Positions 8,645 to 15,770 of a DNA stretch of 45,413 bases are shown one piece after another. Below the pieces are notes generated by a model, which had not been told where the DNA came from, did not search any database, and saw only the letters and a program-made list of their open reading frames with translations. The stretch's first letter is position 1. Every line of letters begins with the position of its first letter. The position numbers and the translations under genes are program-made. The stretch is from positions 1-45,413 of the forward strand of contig CANQWV010000005.1 of NCBI GenBank assembly GCA_947627645.1. The letters are read 5' to 3'. Origin of the DNA: an uncultured Lachnospiraceae bacterium (GTDB taxonomy: Bacteria > Bacillota > Clostridia > Lachnospirales > Lachnospiraceae).

Positions 8645-10270
8645 ATGTCTAAGACAGTAAACATTCTGAAAAAAATACTTGAAGAGGAAGGAAGCAAAAT
8701 TCTTTCTGAACCGTATCGCTTTTACGCCATAGCGGAGGATTTTGCGAACGGGACAGAGCAGCAGGACATGGAGCTGCTGCACGACATGGCCAGCCATAAT
8801 ATCCTTGGCCTGCTCGGTCGTGCCTATGAAGAAACGTCGGAACAGCAAAGGCAAAGCCTGCTTGAAAACGCCAGGAAGCAGATGCTCAAAAACGGAAGCT
8901 GCACTGCGGATCAGGCGGATGAGATGATCGGGCATTTCTGTGAGGCTTTTCAATGGAAAAAGGCCGAGTCCGGTACGGCGCAGAACAAGAACGCGCAGGC
9001 TGCTGGAAAGCAGGGCCGCCCGGTGATCGATGCGTCGCAGCAAAGGACAGGCACTGCATCCGCACAACGGCAGACAACGACCAGGCAGGCTTCTGTGACA
9101 CCGCGGCAGCGAACCGAATCGCCGCGGCAGCGAACCGTGCCGCCACGGCAGCAGGCCGAACCGCTGCGGCAGCAGGCCGAACCACCGCGGCAGCAGACCG
9201 AACCGTCGCGGCAGCAGGCCGAACCGCCGCGGCAGCAGACCGAACCGTCGCGGCAGCAGACCGAACCGTCGCGGCAGCAGACCGAACCGTCGCGGCAGCA
9301 GACCGAACCGTCACGGCAGCGAGTTGCGCTGCCGCAGACCGACACGACAGGGAATCGGCAGATATCCGGAACGCTGCCGTCGTCCTCCGGGAAGAGGAAA
9401 GACCGTTGGAAAATGAAATCAAATTTAACCCTGGCTGTGCTGGTGCTGGCTGTGCTGTTCTTTGCTTCTGGGGCAATTGCAAATTTCCGGCGTATGCTGG
9501 CCGTTTTGAACCCCGATTTTTCCTCCTCTGAAGAGTTGGACGGAGCTCCCCAGCCGGCAGCCGGAAGCAATGTGGAGCCGGCAGAAAACGACATACAAAT
9601 TGTGGACGACGGGGCTTCGCTGGTAGACGACGGGGCTTCGCCGGTGGACGACGGGGCTTCGCCGGTAGACAACGGGGCTCAGGCAATGGACGATGAGGCT
9701 TTGCCGGAAGCGGCGAATGAAGAGGTGAACATGGAAGAGGTAAATATGGAAGAGGTGAATATGGAAGCGGCGGATATGGCGAAGGTTTTCGGCGAGAATG
9801 TTCCTGAGGCCGTATCGGAGGATGGAATACATAGATATGAGTATTTTGTTGACGACTGTACGTGGAATGAGGCGTTTCAGAAGGCGGTGGAGAAAGGCGG
9901 CTATCTGGTTCACTTTAACACCCGGGAAGAATACGAGTATGTTTTAAATGAAATTGTGGGAAAAGGATATGAGAATATTCAGTTCCGGATCGGGGGAAGA
10001 AGGGATAGCCAGTCTCTGGAATATTACTGGGCGGATAAGAATAATAACTTGTATGGCAGTGTGCTGAATTCCGCTTCCTACTGGGCGGATTCCGAGTGGA
10101 TGCCTGGAGAGCCGAGCTACAAAGACGGAGAGAATCAGGAGTATTATATGGATTTCTATTTTTACTCAAAACAGAACGACTGGGTATGGAATGACGTCCC
10201 TGACGATATCATAGCGGTAGTTCCGACCTACAGTGGAAAGATTGGCTACATTGTGGAGTATGACAGCTGA
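8645..10270 (+). CDS. single-pass membrane protein with repeat linkers and C-terminal C-type-lectin-like domain
   Basis: From ATG 8645 (GGGAAGAGGG just upstream) the product is 541 residues. Residues ~1-105 form a small helical domain ([20 protein letters not shown], then [18 protein letters not shown]) like N-terminal domains seen in other clostridial multidomain proteins. Next comes a Pro/Arg/Gln/Thr/Glu linker made of a 7-residue repeat, then a transmembrane helix around residues 260-282 ([19 protein letters not shown]). A second repeat linker follows, (VDDGASP)n and (EEVNM)n. The last ~150 residues look like a C-type-lectin-like fold: [47 protein letters not shown]. With positively charged residues before and acidic residues after the helix, the N-domain is predicted inside and the lectin-like domain outside. 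It could be the membrane or recognition subunit for the ATPase cluster. Confidence 0.82.
   Translation: MSKTVNILKKILEEEGSKILSEPYRFYAIAEDFANGTEQQDMELLHDMASHNILGLLGRAYEETSEQQRQSLLENARKQMLKNGSCTADQADEMIGHFCEAFQWKKAESGTAQNKNAQAAGKQGRPVIDASQQRTGTASAQRQTTTRQASVTPRQRTESPRQRTVPPRQQAEPLRQQAEPPRQQTEPSRQQAEPPRQQTEPSRQQTEPSRQQTEPSRQQTEPSRQRVALPQTDTTGNRQISGTLPSSSGKRKDRWKMKSNLTLAVLVLAVLFFASGAIANFRRMLAVLNPDFSSSEELDGAPQPAAGSNVEPAENDIQIVDDGASLVDDGASPVDDGASPVDNGAQAMDDEALPEAANEEVNMEEVNMEEVNMEAADMAKVFGENVPEAVSEDGIHRYEYFVDDCTWNEAFQKAVEKGGYLVHFNTREEYEYVLNEIVGKGYENIQFRIGGRRDSQSLEYYWADKNNNLYGSVLNSASYWADSEWMPGEPSYKDGENQEYYMDFYFYSKQNDWVWNDVPDDIIAVVPTYSGKIGYIVEYDS
9101..9352 (+). repeat. 21-bp tandem repeat, about 12 units, coding
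   Basis: Twelve consecutive 21-bp units encode the heptapeptide series [42 protein letters not shown] and so on, ending SRQRVAL. The central SRQQTEP copies are nearly identical at DNA level, which points to recent expansion by slippage or unequal exchange. The period is a multiple of three, so copy-number change keeps the frame and only alters the length of the cytoplasmic linker. Confidence 0.92.
9602..9770 (+). repeat. two short coding tandem repeats in the extracellular linker
   Basis: Bases 9602-9706 hold five 21-bp units encoding [14 protein letters not shown] (twice), VDNGAQA and MDDEALP. Bases ~9719-9770 hold about three 18-bp units encoding [10 protein letters not shown]-type repeats. 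Both keep the reading frame and give a strongly acidic stalk between the membrane helix and the lectin-like domain. Confidence 0.85.
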
Positions 10271-10340
10271 GAAGGTTTTTGGAAAAACAGGGTGTCAGGA
10301 AACAGCTCCTGCCGGACGGCAGCTTTGGAGGAAACGGTGA

Positions 10341-11843
10341 ATGGAAGATGAAAAAGAAAGGCAAAGAGAAAGACGGAGAGAACGGCGGAGGGAAGAAGAG
10401 AGGCTTAGAAGGATGTGGCTTGGCGTTTTTGCGTTTGCCGCCGCCCTTGTGATATTTGCGGTTTTTGCGCTTGGAAATATGGCCCTTGGAACAATAAAAG
10501 ACCCATCTGACCCAGAGGCTTATCTTGGGGCAGACGAGCCTGAGAGCGGAGGAAGTATGACTGAAGTCAGAACAGGCGGAACAGAAAACGGCGGGAGCAC
10601 GCCTGCAGAAAGTACGCCTGCAGAAAGAGCGGCGGAACTGGAAAACGTGACAGAAGCGTCGCAGAACAGGGCGGGAGCGCGCGTGGATTCCCTGGATGAG
10701 ACGAATGGAAGGCAGGGGATGGATACTCCTGCAGAGACAGAGACGGAATCTGGAAGAGGGAGCGGGATACCGCATGAAAATGAGCAGGTGGAGGAGCTTC
10801 TGGCTTCCATGTCTTTGGAAGAAAAGGCGGCTCAGCTGTTTATCGTTACGCCGGAGGCTTTGACCGGAGTGGGACAGGTTACCGCGGCGGGAGAGGCTAC
10901 AAAAGAAAAACTGCACCAGTATCCGGTGGGCGGACTGGTATATTTCTCAGGGAATATTCAGTCAGAAAGCCAGGTGGAGGAGATGTTGTCAAATATACAG
11001 CAGTTTGGCATGGAGAGTCCGGGCCTGCCTCTGTTTACCTGCGTGGACGAAGAGGGAGGAAGTGTGACGCGGATATCCGGCCGCGGAATCATGGATGTTC
11101 CCGATATAGATTCCATGGAGTCGGTCGGCCGCCTGGGAGAAACGGCCGTGCAGAACGTGGGATCCACGATCGGAGAATATCTTTCAAAGCTGGGGTTTAA
11201 TACGGATTTTGCCCCGGTAGCCGACGTCATGACCAACGCGGCCAATCCGGTAATGAGTACGAGGTGCTTCAGCTCAGAACCGATGCAGGCAGCCAGGCTG
11301 ACGGCCGCTTTTGTAAAAGGAATGCATGAAAAGGGCGTTTTTACGACTTTGAAGCATTTTCCCGGGCACGGCGATACGGCGGAGGACAGCCACACTTCGA
11401 GCGCTGTGTCGTACAAAACGTTAGAGGAATTAAGGGAATGTGAGTTCCTCCCGTTTGTCAGTGGAATTGAAGCCGGTACGGATTTTGTGATGATAGGGCA
11501 TATTTCTCTGCCGAATGTGACCGGCGATATGACTCCGGCGACGCTTTCCCGGCAGATTGTCACGGAGATTCTGCGGAAGGAGCTTGGATATGACGGCGTT
11601 GTGATCACGGACGCGATGAACATGGCGGCGATTTCCGAGCTGTATACGGCGGCGGACGCAGCGGTAAAAGCAATCCAGGCCGGTGTCGATATCGTGCTTA
11701 TGCCGGCGGATTTTCAGGGGGCATATCAGGGGATACTGGATGCGGTGCATGGCGGTGTGATCACAGAACAGAGGATTGATGATTCCCTGCGCAGAATCAT
11801 AAGCCTGAAACTACGGCAGGGCGCTGTGCCGGATCAGCTTTAA
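10341..11843 (+). CDS. nagZ: membrane-anchored beta-N-acetylhexosaminidase, GH3 (NagZ-like)
   Basis: A 500-residue protein; GGAGG at 10327 precedes ATG 10341. The N-terminus is very basic (RRERRREEERLRR) and is followed by one membrane helix (WLGVFAFAAALVIFAVFALG, about residues 29-50). A Ser/Thr/Glu/Ala-rich linker of about 100 residues leads to the GH3 domain. The GH3 hallmark KHFPGHGDTAEDSHT lies at residues 338-352 and includes the D349-S350-H351 catalytic loop of NagZ. TDAMNM holds the likely nucleophile D424. NagZ-type enzymes cleave GlcNAc-linked bonds in peptidoglycan fragments; with this topology it would act outside the membrane on the wall. It follows the lectin-like gene by 70 nt on the same strand and may be co-transcribed, but it need not belong to that system. 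Confidence 0.88.
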   Translation: MEDEKERQRERRRERRREEERLRRMWLGVFAFAAALVIFAVFALGNMALGTIKDPSDPEAYLGADEPESGGSMTEVRTGGTENGGSTPAESTPAERAAELENVTEASQNRAGARVDSLDETNGRQGMDTPAETETESGRGSGIPHENEQVEELLASMSLEEKAAQLFIVTPEALTGVGQVTAAGEATKEKLHQYPVGGLVYFSGNIQSESQVEEMLSNIQQFGMESPGLPLFTCVDEEGGSVTRISGRGIMDVPDIDSMESVGRLGETAVQNVGSTIGEYLSKLGFNTDFAPVADVMTNAANPVMSTRCFSSEPMQAARLTAAFVKGMHEKGVFTTLKHFPGHGDTAEDSHTSSAVSYKTLEELRECEFLPFVSGIEAGTDFVMIGHISLPNVTGDMTPATLSRQIVTEILRKELGYDGVVITDAMNMAAISELYTAADAAVKAIQAGVDIVLMPADFQGAYQGILDAVHGGVITEQRIDDSLRRIISLKLRQGAVPDQL

Positions 11844-11847
11844 AACG

Positions 11848-11876
11848 TTGAATTCCTGATAGGAATCTGTTAAAAT
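11848..11876 (+). promoter_or_regulatory. candidate sigma-A promoter for the NhaC-type gene
   Basis: TTGAAT at 11848-11853 and TAAAAT at 11871-11876 are separated by 17 nt. A small palindrome, ATTCC-TGATA-GGAAT (11852-11866), lies between them and could be an operator. The next start codon is about 75 nt downstream. Confidence 0.5.
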
Positions 11877-11951
11877 TAGCAATACAACTTTACCGCTGAA
11901 AGGGTACTGTTAGAGAAAAGGAGTTGCTGTAGCAGCGAAGGGAAGGAGAAA

Positions 11952-13607
11952 ATGGCAATGAATGCAAAGAAAAACCATGCAGGCAGCCATGCGAGGACGG
12001 TGGTTATCCCGGCGCTGGCCGCGTTTTTGCTACTGTCGTTCGGCACGCTGACCGCGTTTGCAGAGGAGGCTGGGGAGGCAGCCGCGCAGCCGTCCGTGTA
12101 TGCGACGGTGTGGGCGCTTGTGCCGCCGGTTATAGCGATCGCGCTGGCGCTGATCACGAAAGAGGTGTACAGCTCGCTGTTTGTCGGCATCCTGGCGGGC
12201 GCGCTGCTCAACTGCAATTTCCACGTAGAGAAGGCAGTCGTACATATCTTCACGGGCGGCATCATCCATGTGCTCTCAGATCCATATAACGTAGGAATCC
12301 TCGTGTTCCTGGTGCTTCTGGGCGCGATGGTGAGCCTCATGAACAATGCGGGCGGTTCCGCGGCCTTCGGGCGCTGGGCGAGCGAGCACATCAAGGGGCG
12401 CGTGGGCGCACAGCTCGCGACGATCGTGCTCGGCATTCTGATCTTTATTGACGACTATTTCAACTGTCTGACCGTGGGCAGCGTGATGCGCCCGGTGACG
12501 GACAAGCACAAGATCTCCCGCGCGAAGCTGGCGTATCTGATCGACGCGACGGCGGCGCCGGTGTGCATCATCGCCCCGATTTCCTCGTGGGCGGCCGCGG
12601 TCAGCGGTTTCGTGGAGGGTGAAGACGGGCTGAGCGTTTTCGTGCGCGCGATTCCGTACAATTTCTATGCGCTGCTGACGATCGTCATGATGGTGGGCAT
12701 GGTGGTTCTGAAATGTGAGTACGGCCCGATGGCGAAGCACGAAAAAAACGCGTGCAAGGGCGACCTGTTCACGACGGGAAAGAGTCCGTATGCGAACAAT
12801 GAGAGTACGGAGGGAGAGGAGCTGAAGGGACAGGTGAAGGATCTCCTGATCCCGATCATCAGCCTGATTGTCTGCTGTGTGATCGGCATGATCTATACGG
12901 GCGGATTTTTCAGCGGCACGGATTTCATCACGGCGTTCTCGCAGAGCGACGCGTCGGTCGGCCTGGCGCTGGGCAGCTTCTTCGGCCTGATCATTACGAT
13001 CGTCATGTATATGTTCCGCAGGGTGCTCTCCTTCCGCAAGTGCATGGACTGCATTCCGGAGGGCTTTAAGGCCATGGTTCCGGCGATTCTGATCCTGACC
13101 TTTGCCTGGACGCTGAAGACAATGACGGACGGCCTTGGCGCGGATGTGTTTGTGGCGGGGCTGGTGAAATCCTCGGCGGATTCTCTTGTAAATTTCCTGC
13201 CGGCGATCATTTTCCTGGTGGGCTGCTTCCTGGCGTTTGCGACGGGTACCTCCTGGGGCACGTTCGGTATCCTGATCCCGATCGTGGTCGAGGCGTTCTC
13301 AGAGACGAACGGGGAGCTGATGATCATCGCGATCTCAGCGTGCATGGCCGGGGCTGTGTGCGGCGACCACTGTTCTCCGATCTCCGACACGACGATCATG
13401 GCATCCGCCGGCGCGCAGTGCGAGCATGTCAACCATGTGTCGACGCAGCTTCCTTACGCGATTGTGGCGGCCGCGGTATCGTTCGTGGCTTACATCATTG
13501 CAGGCTTTTCGCAGAGCGCGTTCGTGGCGCTGCCGTGCGGGATTGTGCTGATGCTTGCGGTGCTGGTAGGGATCAAGAAGCTCACGGCCGGGAATCTGGA
13601 GGAGTAG
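11952..13607 (+). CDS. Na+/H+ antiporter, NhaC family
   Basis: A 551-residue polytopic membrane protein; AAGGAG lies just before ATG 11952. It begins with a hydrophobic segment resembling a signal sequence (VVIPALAAFLLLSFGTLTAFAEE), then many membrane helices. Sequence features typical of the NhaC/ArsB-like antiporter family include IFIDDYFNCLTVGSVMRPV, APVCIIAPISSWAAAV, FATGTSWGTFGILIPI and GDHCSPISDTTIMAS. These proteins exchange Na+ (or an organic substrate such as malate/lactate in some branches) for H+. The exact substrate cannot be read from sequence. The gene is preceded by its own promoter candidate and followed by an A-rich repeat and an FMN-reductase gene. Confidence 0.88.
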   Translation: MAMNAKKNHAGSHARTVVIPALAAFLLLSFGTLTAFAEEAGEAAAQPSVYATVWALVPPVIAIALALITKEVYSSLFVGILAGALLNCNFHVEKAVVHIFTGGIIHVLSDPYNVGILVFLVLLGAMVSLMNNAGGSAAFGRWASEHIKGRVGAQLATIVLGILIFIDDYFNCLTVGSVMRPVTDKHKISRAKLAYLIDATAAPVCIIAPISSWAAAVSGFVEGEDGLSVFVRAIPYNFYALLTIVMMVGMVVLKCEYGPMAKHEKNACKGDLFTTGKSPYANNESTEGEELKGQVKDLLIPIISLIVCCVIGMIYTGGFFSGTDFITAFSQSDASVGLALGSFFGLIITIVMYMFRRVLSFRKCMDCIPEGFKAMVPAILILTFAWTLKTMTDGLGADVFVAGLVKSSADSLVNFLPAIIFLVGCFLAFATGTSWGTFGILIPIVVEAFSETNGELMIIAISACMAGAVCGDHCSPISDTTIMASAGAQCEHVNHVSTQLPYAIVAAAVSFVAYIIAGFSQSAFVALPCGIVLMLAVLVGIKKLTAGNLEE

Positions 13608-13684
13608 CGGGGAGAGAAAGATCCAGGAAAGCATGAGAAGCAAGAACAACATGAAAAGCGTAACAGGCTTAAAAAGTATGAAAG

Positions 13685-13732
13685 CATAAAAGCTTAAAAC
13701 CATAAAGCAATAAAACCATAAAAGCGTGAAAC
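13685..13732 (+). repeat. 16-bp tandem repeat, three units, intergenic
   Basis: Three adjacent degenerate 16-bp units (CATAAAAGCTTAAAAC, CATAAAGCAATAAAAC, CATAAAAGCGTGAAAC) fill the gap after the antiporter gene. They end 8 nt before the AGGAGG of the next gene. More diverged copies seem to extend upstream to about 13650. No promoter or terminator was identified here. Confidence 0.75.
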
Positions 13733-13754
13733 TCATAAGAAGGAGGATGTGACG

Positions 13755-14372
13755 ATGAAGGTTTTGATCATCAACGGAAGTCCGCGGAAGAACGGCAATA
13801 CGTCGGTCGCGGTGCGTGAAATGGAGAAGGTTTTTGCGGAGAATGGCGTCGAGGTTGAGACGATGCAGATTGGCAGTCAGGCGATCCGCGGCTGTATCGC
13901 CTGCGGGAGCTGCGCGGAGAAAGGGAAATGCGTATTCGACGACGCGGTGAACGAGGCGGCTCCGAAGTTTGAGGCGGCGGACGGACTGGTGGTCGCGAGC
14001 CCGGTCTACTATGCTTCTGCGAATGCGACGCTGATCGCGTTCCTGGACCGGCTGTTTTACAGCACGAGCTTCGACAAGACCATGAAGGTCGGCGCGAGCG
14101 TGGTCTGCGCGCGGCGCGGCGGCTGCTCGGCGACGTTCGACGAGCTGAACAAGTATTTTACGATCGCCAATATGCCGGTCGCCTCGAGCCAGTACTGGAA
14201 CAGCATCCACGGACGCGGCAAGGGCGAGGCGGAGATGGACGAGGAAGGAAAACAGACGATGCGGGTGCTCGCGCGGAACATGACCTTCCTGATGAAGAGC
14301 ATCGCGCTCGGCAAGGAGCAGTTCGGGCTGCCGGAGACAGAAGAGCACGCCTGGACGCATTTCATCCGGTAA
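13755..14372 (+). CDS. flavodoxin-fold NAD(P)H-dependent FMN reductase
   Basis: A 205-residue protein from ATG 13755; AGGAGG at 13741-13746 gives 8-nt spacing, so the in-frame GTG 13749 is less likely. The start MKVLIINGSPRKNGNTS is the phosphate-binding loop of the flavodoxin-like NADPH-dependent FMN reductase family. GCIACGSCAEKGKCVFDD has the Cys pattern of the iron-sulfur-flavoprotein-like branch. VVASPVYYASANATL is the flavin-ring loop. It probably reduces quinones, metals or other small acceptors in the cytoplasm. Its 3' end overlaps the convergent DUF1284 gene by 11 bp. Confidence 0.87.
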   Translation: MKVLIINGSPRKNGNTSVAVREMEKVFAENGVEVETMQIGSQAIRGCIACGSCAEKGKCVFDDAVNEAAPKFEAADGLVVASPVYYASANATLIAFLDRLFYSTSFDKTMKVGASVVCARRGGCSATFDELNKYFTIANMPVASSQYWNSIHGRGKGEAEMDEEGKQTMRVLARNMTFLMKSIALGKEQFGLPETEEHAWTHFIR

Positions 14373-14865
14373 AGCATATGCTTTTGCAGGCGCTGACCGG
14401 ATACCAGGAACAGTCTCCACAGATATAATCCATGATTTCGGGCGTAGCCATTTGGCGAATTTCCCGTACTACGTCCTGATAGATGTATGTTTTTTCTTCC
14501 AGGTGGAAGCACTCGGCTGTTTTGCGGTCAAATGCTTTCACCTTTTCATTTGTGCGGCAGCGATCCTCACCAAGCCGGTTGGGGCAGGCGCTGCACAGCT
14601 CGTCGGTGGAAAAGACGAGGGCGACCGGGGTGCGTTCCTCCGTGCGCAGGCGATGGACGACCTCGTCCATATGCGCCTTGAAGTTATCGTCGTAGCCTGT
14701 CCCCGCATAGCTCTGCGTGCAGAGAAGATGGTGGGGACGAAGTTTGATTGCCCTATGTCCGGATGCTTCCGGAGCTTCGAGGGGTTTCGAGGCATTCGGC
14801 TGTCCGGAGAAACTACCAGACTCCATGCAAGGCACAGGCGCAGGGCTGTCTTTCTTTAGTTCCAT
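14362..14865 (-). CDS. DUF1284 family protein
   Basis: A 167-residue protein on the minus strand, starting at ATG 14865, overlapping the end of bioY by 10 nt. This is the arrangement expected for translational coupling. Residues from about 40 onward match the DUF1284 pattern: IKLRPHHLLCTQSY, STDELCSACPNRL, DRCRTNEKV, and a C-terminal ICGDCSWYPVC-like cluster (ICGDCSWYPVSACKSIC). The many Cys and the paired His suggest a bound metal or iron-sulfur cluster. The first ~40 residues look unstructured, so a start further in is possible. The function is unknown, and the link to biotin is only by position. Confidence 0.75.
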   Translation of the reverse strand: MELKKDSPAPVPCMESGSFSGQPNASKPLEAPEASGHRAIKLRPHHLLCTQSYAGTGYDDNFKAHMDEVVHRLRTEERTPVALVFSTDELCSACPNRLGEDRCRTNEKVKAFDRKTAECFHLEEKTYIYQDVVREIRQMATPEIMDYICGDCSWYPVSACKSICFTG

Positions 14866-15404
14866 ACCAGATGCACCAGCCTTTCGCGGATCTGGAAGCC
14901 CATGACGGAGGCCAGGGCCGCCTTGAGAACCGCAGTCGGGATGAAGGGCAGGACGCAGGCTGTGATACCGGTCAGAACCGGGGACTTTGTGATCAGGCAG
15001 AAGAACAGCACGCCGATTACATAGTTGACCAGGGTGCCGAGCACCAGCCAGAATATATAAGTCCATTTGGAATGCCGGAAGCGCTCCGCGCCATATCCGA
15101 TCGCAAATGCCATGAGCGGAAAAGACAGCAGAAATCCGCCGGTCGGGTCGACGAAATACTGAAATCCGCCGGTGAATCCGGCGAATACGGGAGCGCCGAC
15201 CGCGCCGAGCAGAAGATAAGCGAGGGTGGCGAGCGTTCCTTTCTTCGCGCCGAGAAGGACGGCGGCCAGGGTGATCGCGAAGGTCTGCATTGTCATCGGC
15301 ACGCCCATTGGCATGGGGATGGAGATCTGCGCCATAATCGCGATGATCGCGGTGCAAAGGGCGATCATGGTCAGATCCCGGATAGAAAGCTTCGTATTTG
15401 TCAT
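14856..15404 (-). CDS. bioY: biotin transporter substrate-binding subunit BioY
   Basis: A 182-residue membrane protein from ATG 15404, with GGAG 9 nt upstream; ATG 15419 is an in-frame alternative. The sequence is typical BioY: LSIRDLTMIALCTAIIAIMA, ISIPMPMGVPMTMQTFAITLA, LLGAVGAPVFAGFTGGFQY and DPTGGFLLSFPLMAF, with six membrane helices. BioY is the S-component of the ECF biotin transporter and can work with shared EcfA/T partners or alone. No ecfAT genes are present here, so shared modules elsewhere are likely. A strong promoter overlapping a BirA operator lies upstream (15568-15620), so expression should fall when biotin is plentiful. Confidence 0.95.
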   Translation of the reverse strand: MTNTKLSIRDLTMIALCTAIIAIMAQISIPMPMGVPMTMQTFAITLAAVLLGAKKGTLATLAYLLLGAVGAPVFAGFTGGFQYFVDPTGGFLLSFPLMAFAIGYGAERFRHSKWTYIFWLVLGTLVNYVIGVLFFCLITKSPVLTGITACVLPFIPTAVLKAALASVMGFQIRERLVHLVWN

Positions 15405-15567
15405 GATATGATTCTCCATTCCGCCGCTGTCCGAGCGGCAAAATTATTGTGCAGACGGGAAACTCCCGAGGGGCATCGCAGCTCGGGGCATAATCCTGGG
15501 ATACGACAGGCCCGGGGACGCTCCGGGTAATACCAGATGAACCGGAAGCGCCCCCGACTGCAATGCA
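15405..15567 (-). other. bioY leader region, about 160 nt, GC-rich
   Basis: From the predicted start of transcription near 15560 to ATG 15404 there is an unusually long untranslated leader. It is rich in short C and G runs that could form hairpins (for example CCCGAGG/CCTCGGG-like and CGGAGCG...CCCCGGG segments). No known riboswitch class was recognised, and no U-run terminator is seen. Confidence 0.4.
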
Positions 15568-15596
15568 AGTATAAAGGCTGTCCTGTCAATTGTCAA
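15568..15596 (-). promoter_or_regulatory. bioY promoter
   Basis: On the minus strand TTGACA (complement of 15591-15596) and TATACT (complement of 15568-15573) are separated by exactly 17 nt, a near-consensus sigma-A promoter pointing at bioY. The -35 box lies inside the left half of the BirA operator. Confidence 0.85.
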
Positions 15597-15620
15597 CCAA
15601 AAAAGAAAATAAGTTGACAA
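15590..15620 (-). promoter_or_regulatory. BirA operator
   Basis: TTGTCAAC at 15590-15597 and GTTGACAA at 15613-15620 form a perfect inverted repeat with a 15-nt A-rich spacer. This is the architecture of the Gram-positive BirA (biotin repressor) operator. It covers the -35 box of the bioY promoter, so binding of biotinoyl-AMP-loaded BirA should block transcription of bioY and the coupled DUF1284 gene. Confidence 0.88.
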
Positions 15621-15659
15621 TAAAAATCGTCTGAATATTTGTATGCGTCCAAAATAAGG

Positions 15660-15688
15660 GAGACATTTCGCGCAAAGTGTGATAAACT
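15660..15688 (+). promoter_or_regulatory. possible promoter for glmM
   Basis: GAGACA (15660-15665) and TAAACT (15683-15688) are 17 nt apart, with a TGn extension before the -10. The -10 overlaps a small inverted repeat, TAAAC-TCGT-GTTTA (15683-15696). The match to consensus is moderate only. Confidence 0.35.
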
Positions 15689-15770
15689 CGTGTTTAGTTT
15701 CCTTAGGACGATTTGAAGAAGAGACAAAATATAAAAAGGGACAGGGGATCCCGGAACGGAGTGAATGGCT

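Noticed and set aside
9101-9352. A CRISPR-like array
   Set aside because: The 21-bp units are contiguous without spacers and encode an in-frame heptapeptide repeat.
15405-15567. A TPP or other known riboswitch in the bioY leader
   Set aside because: None of the conserved core strings of the TPP class or other classes I could recall are present.
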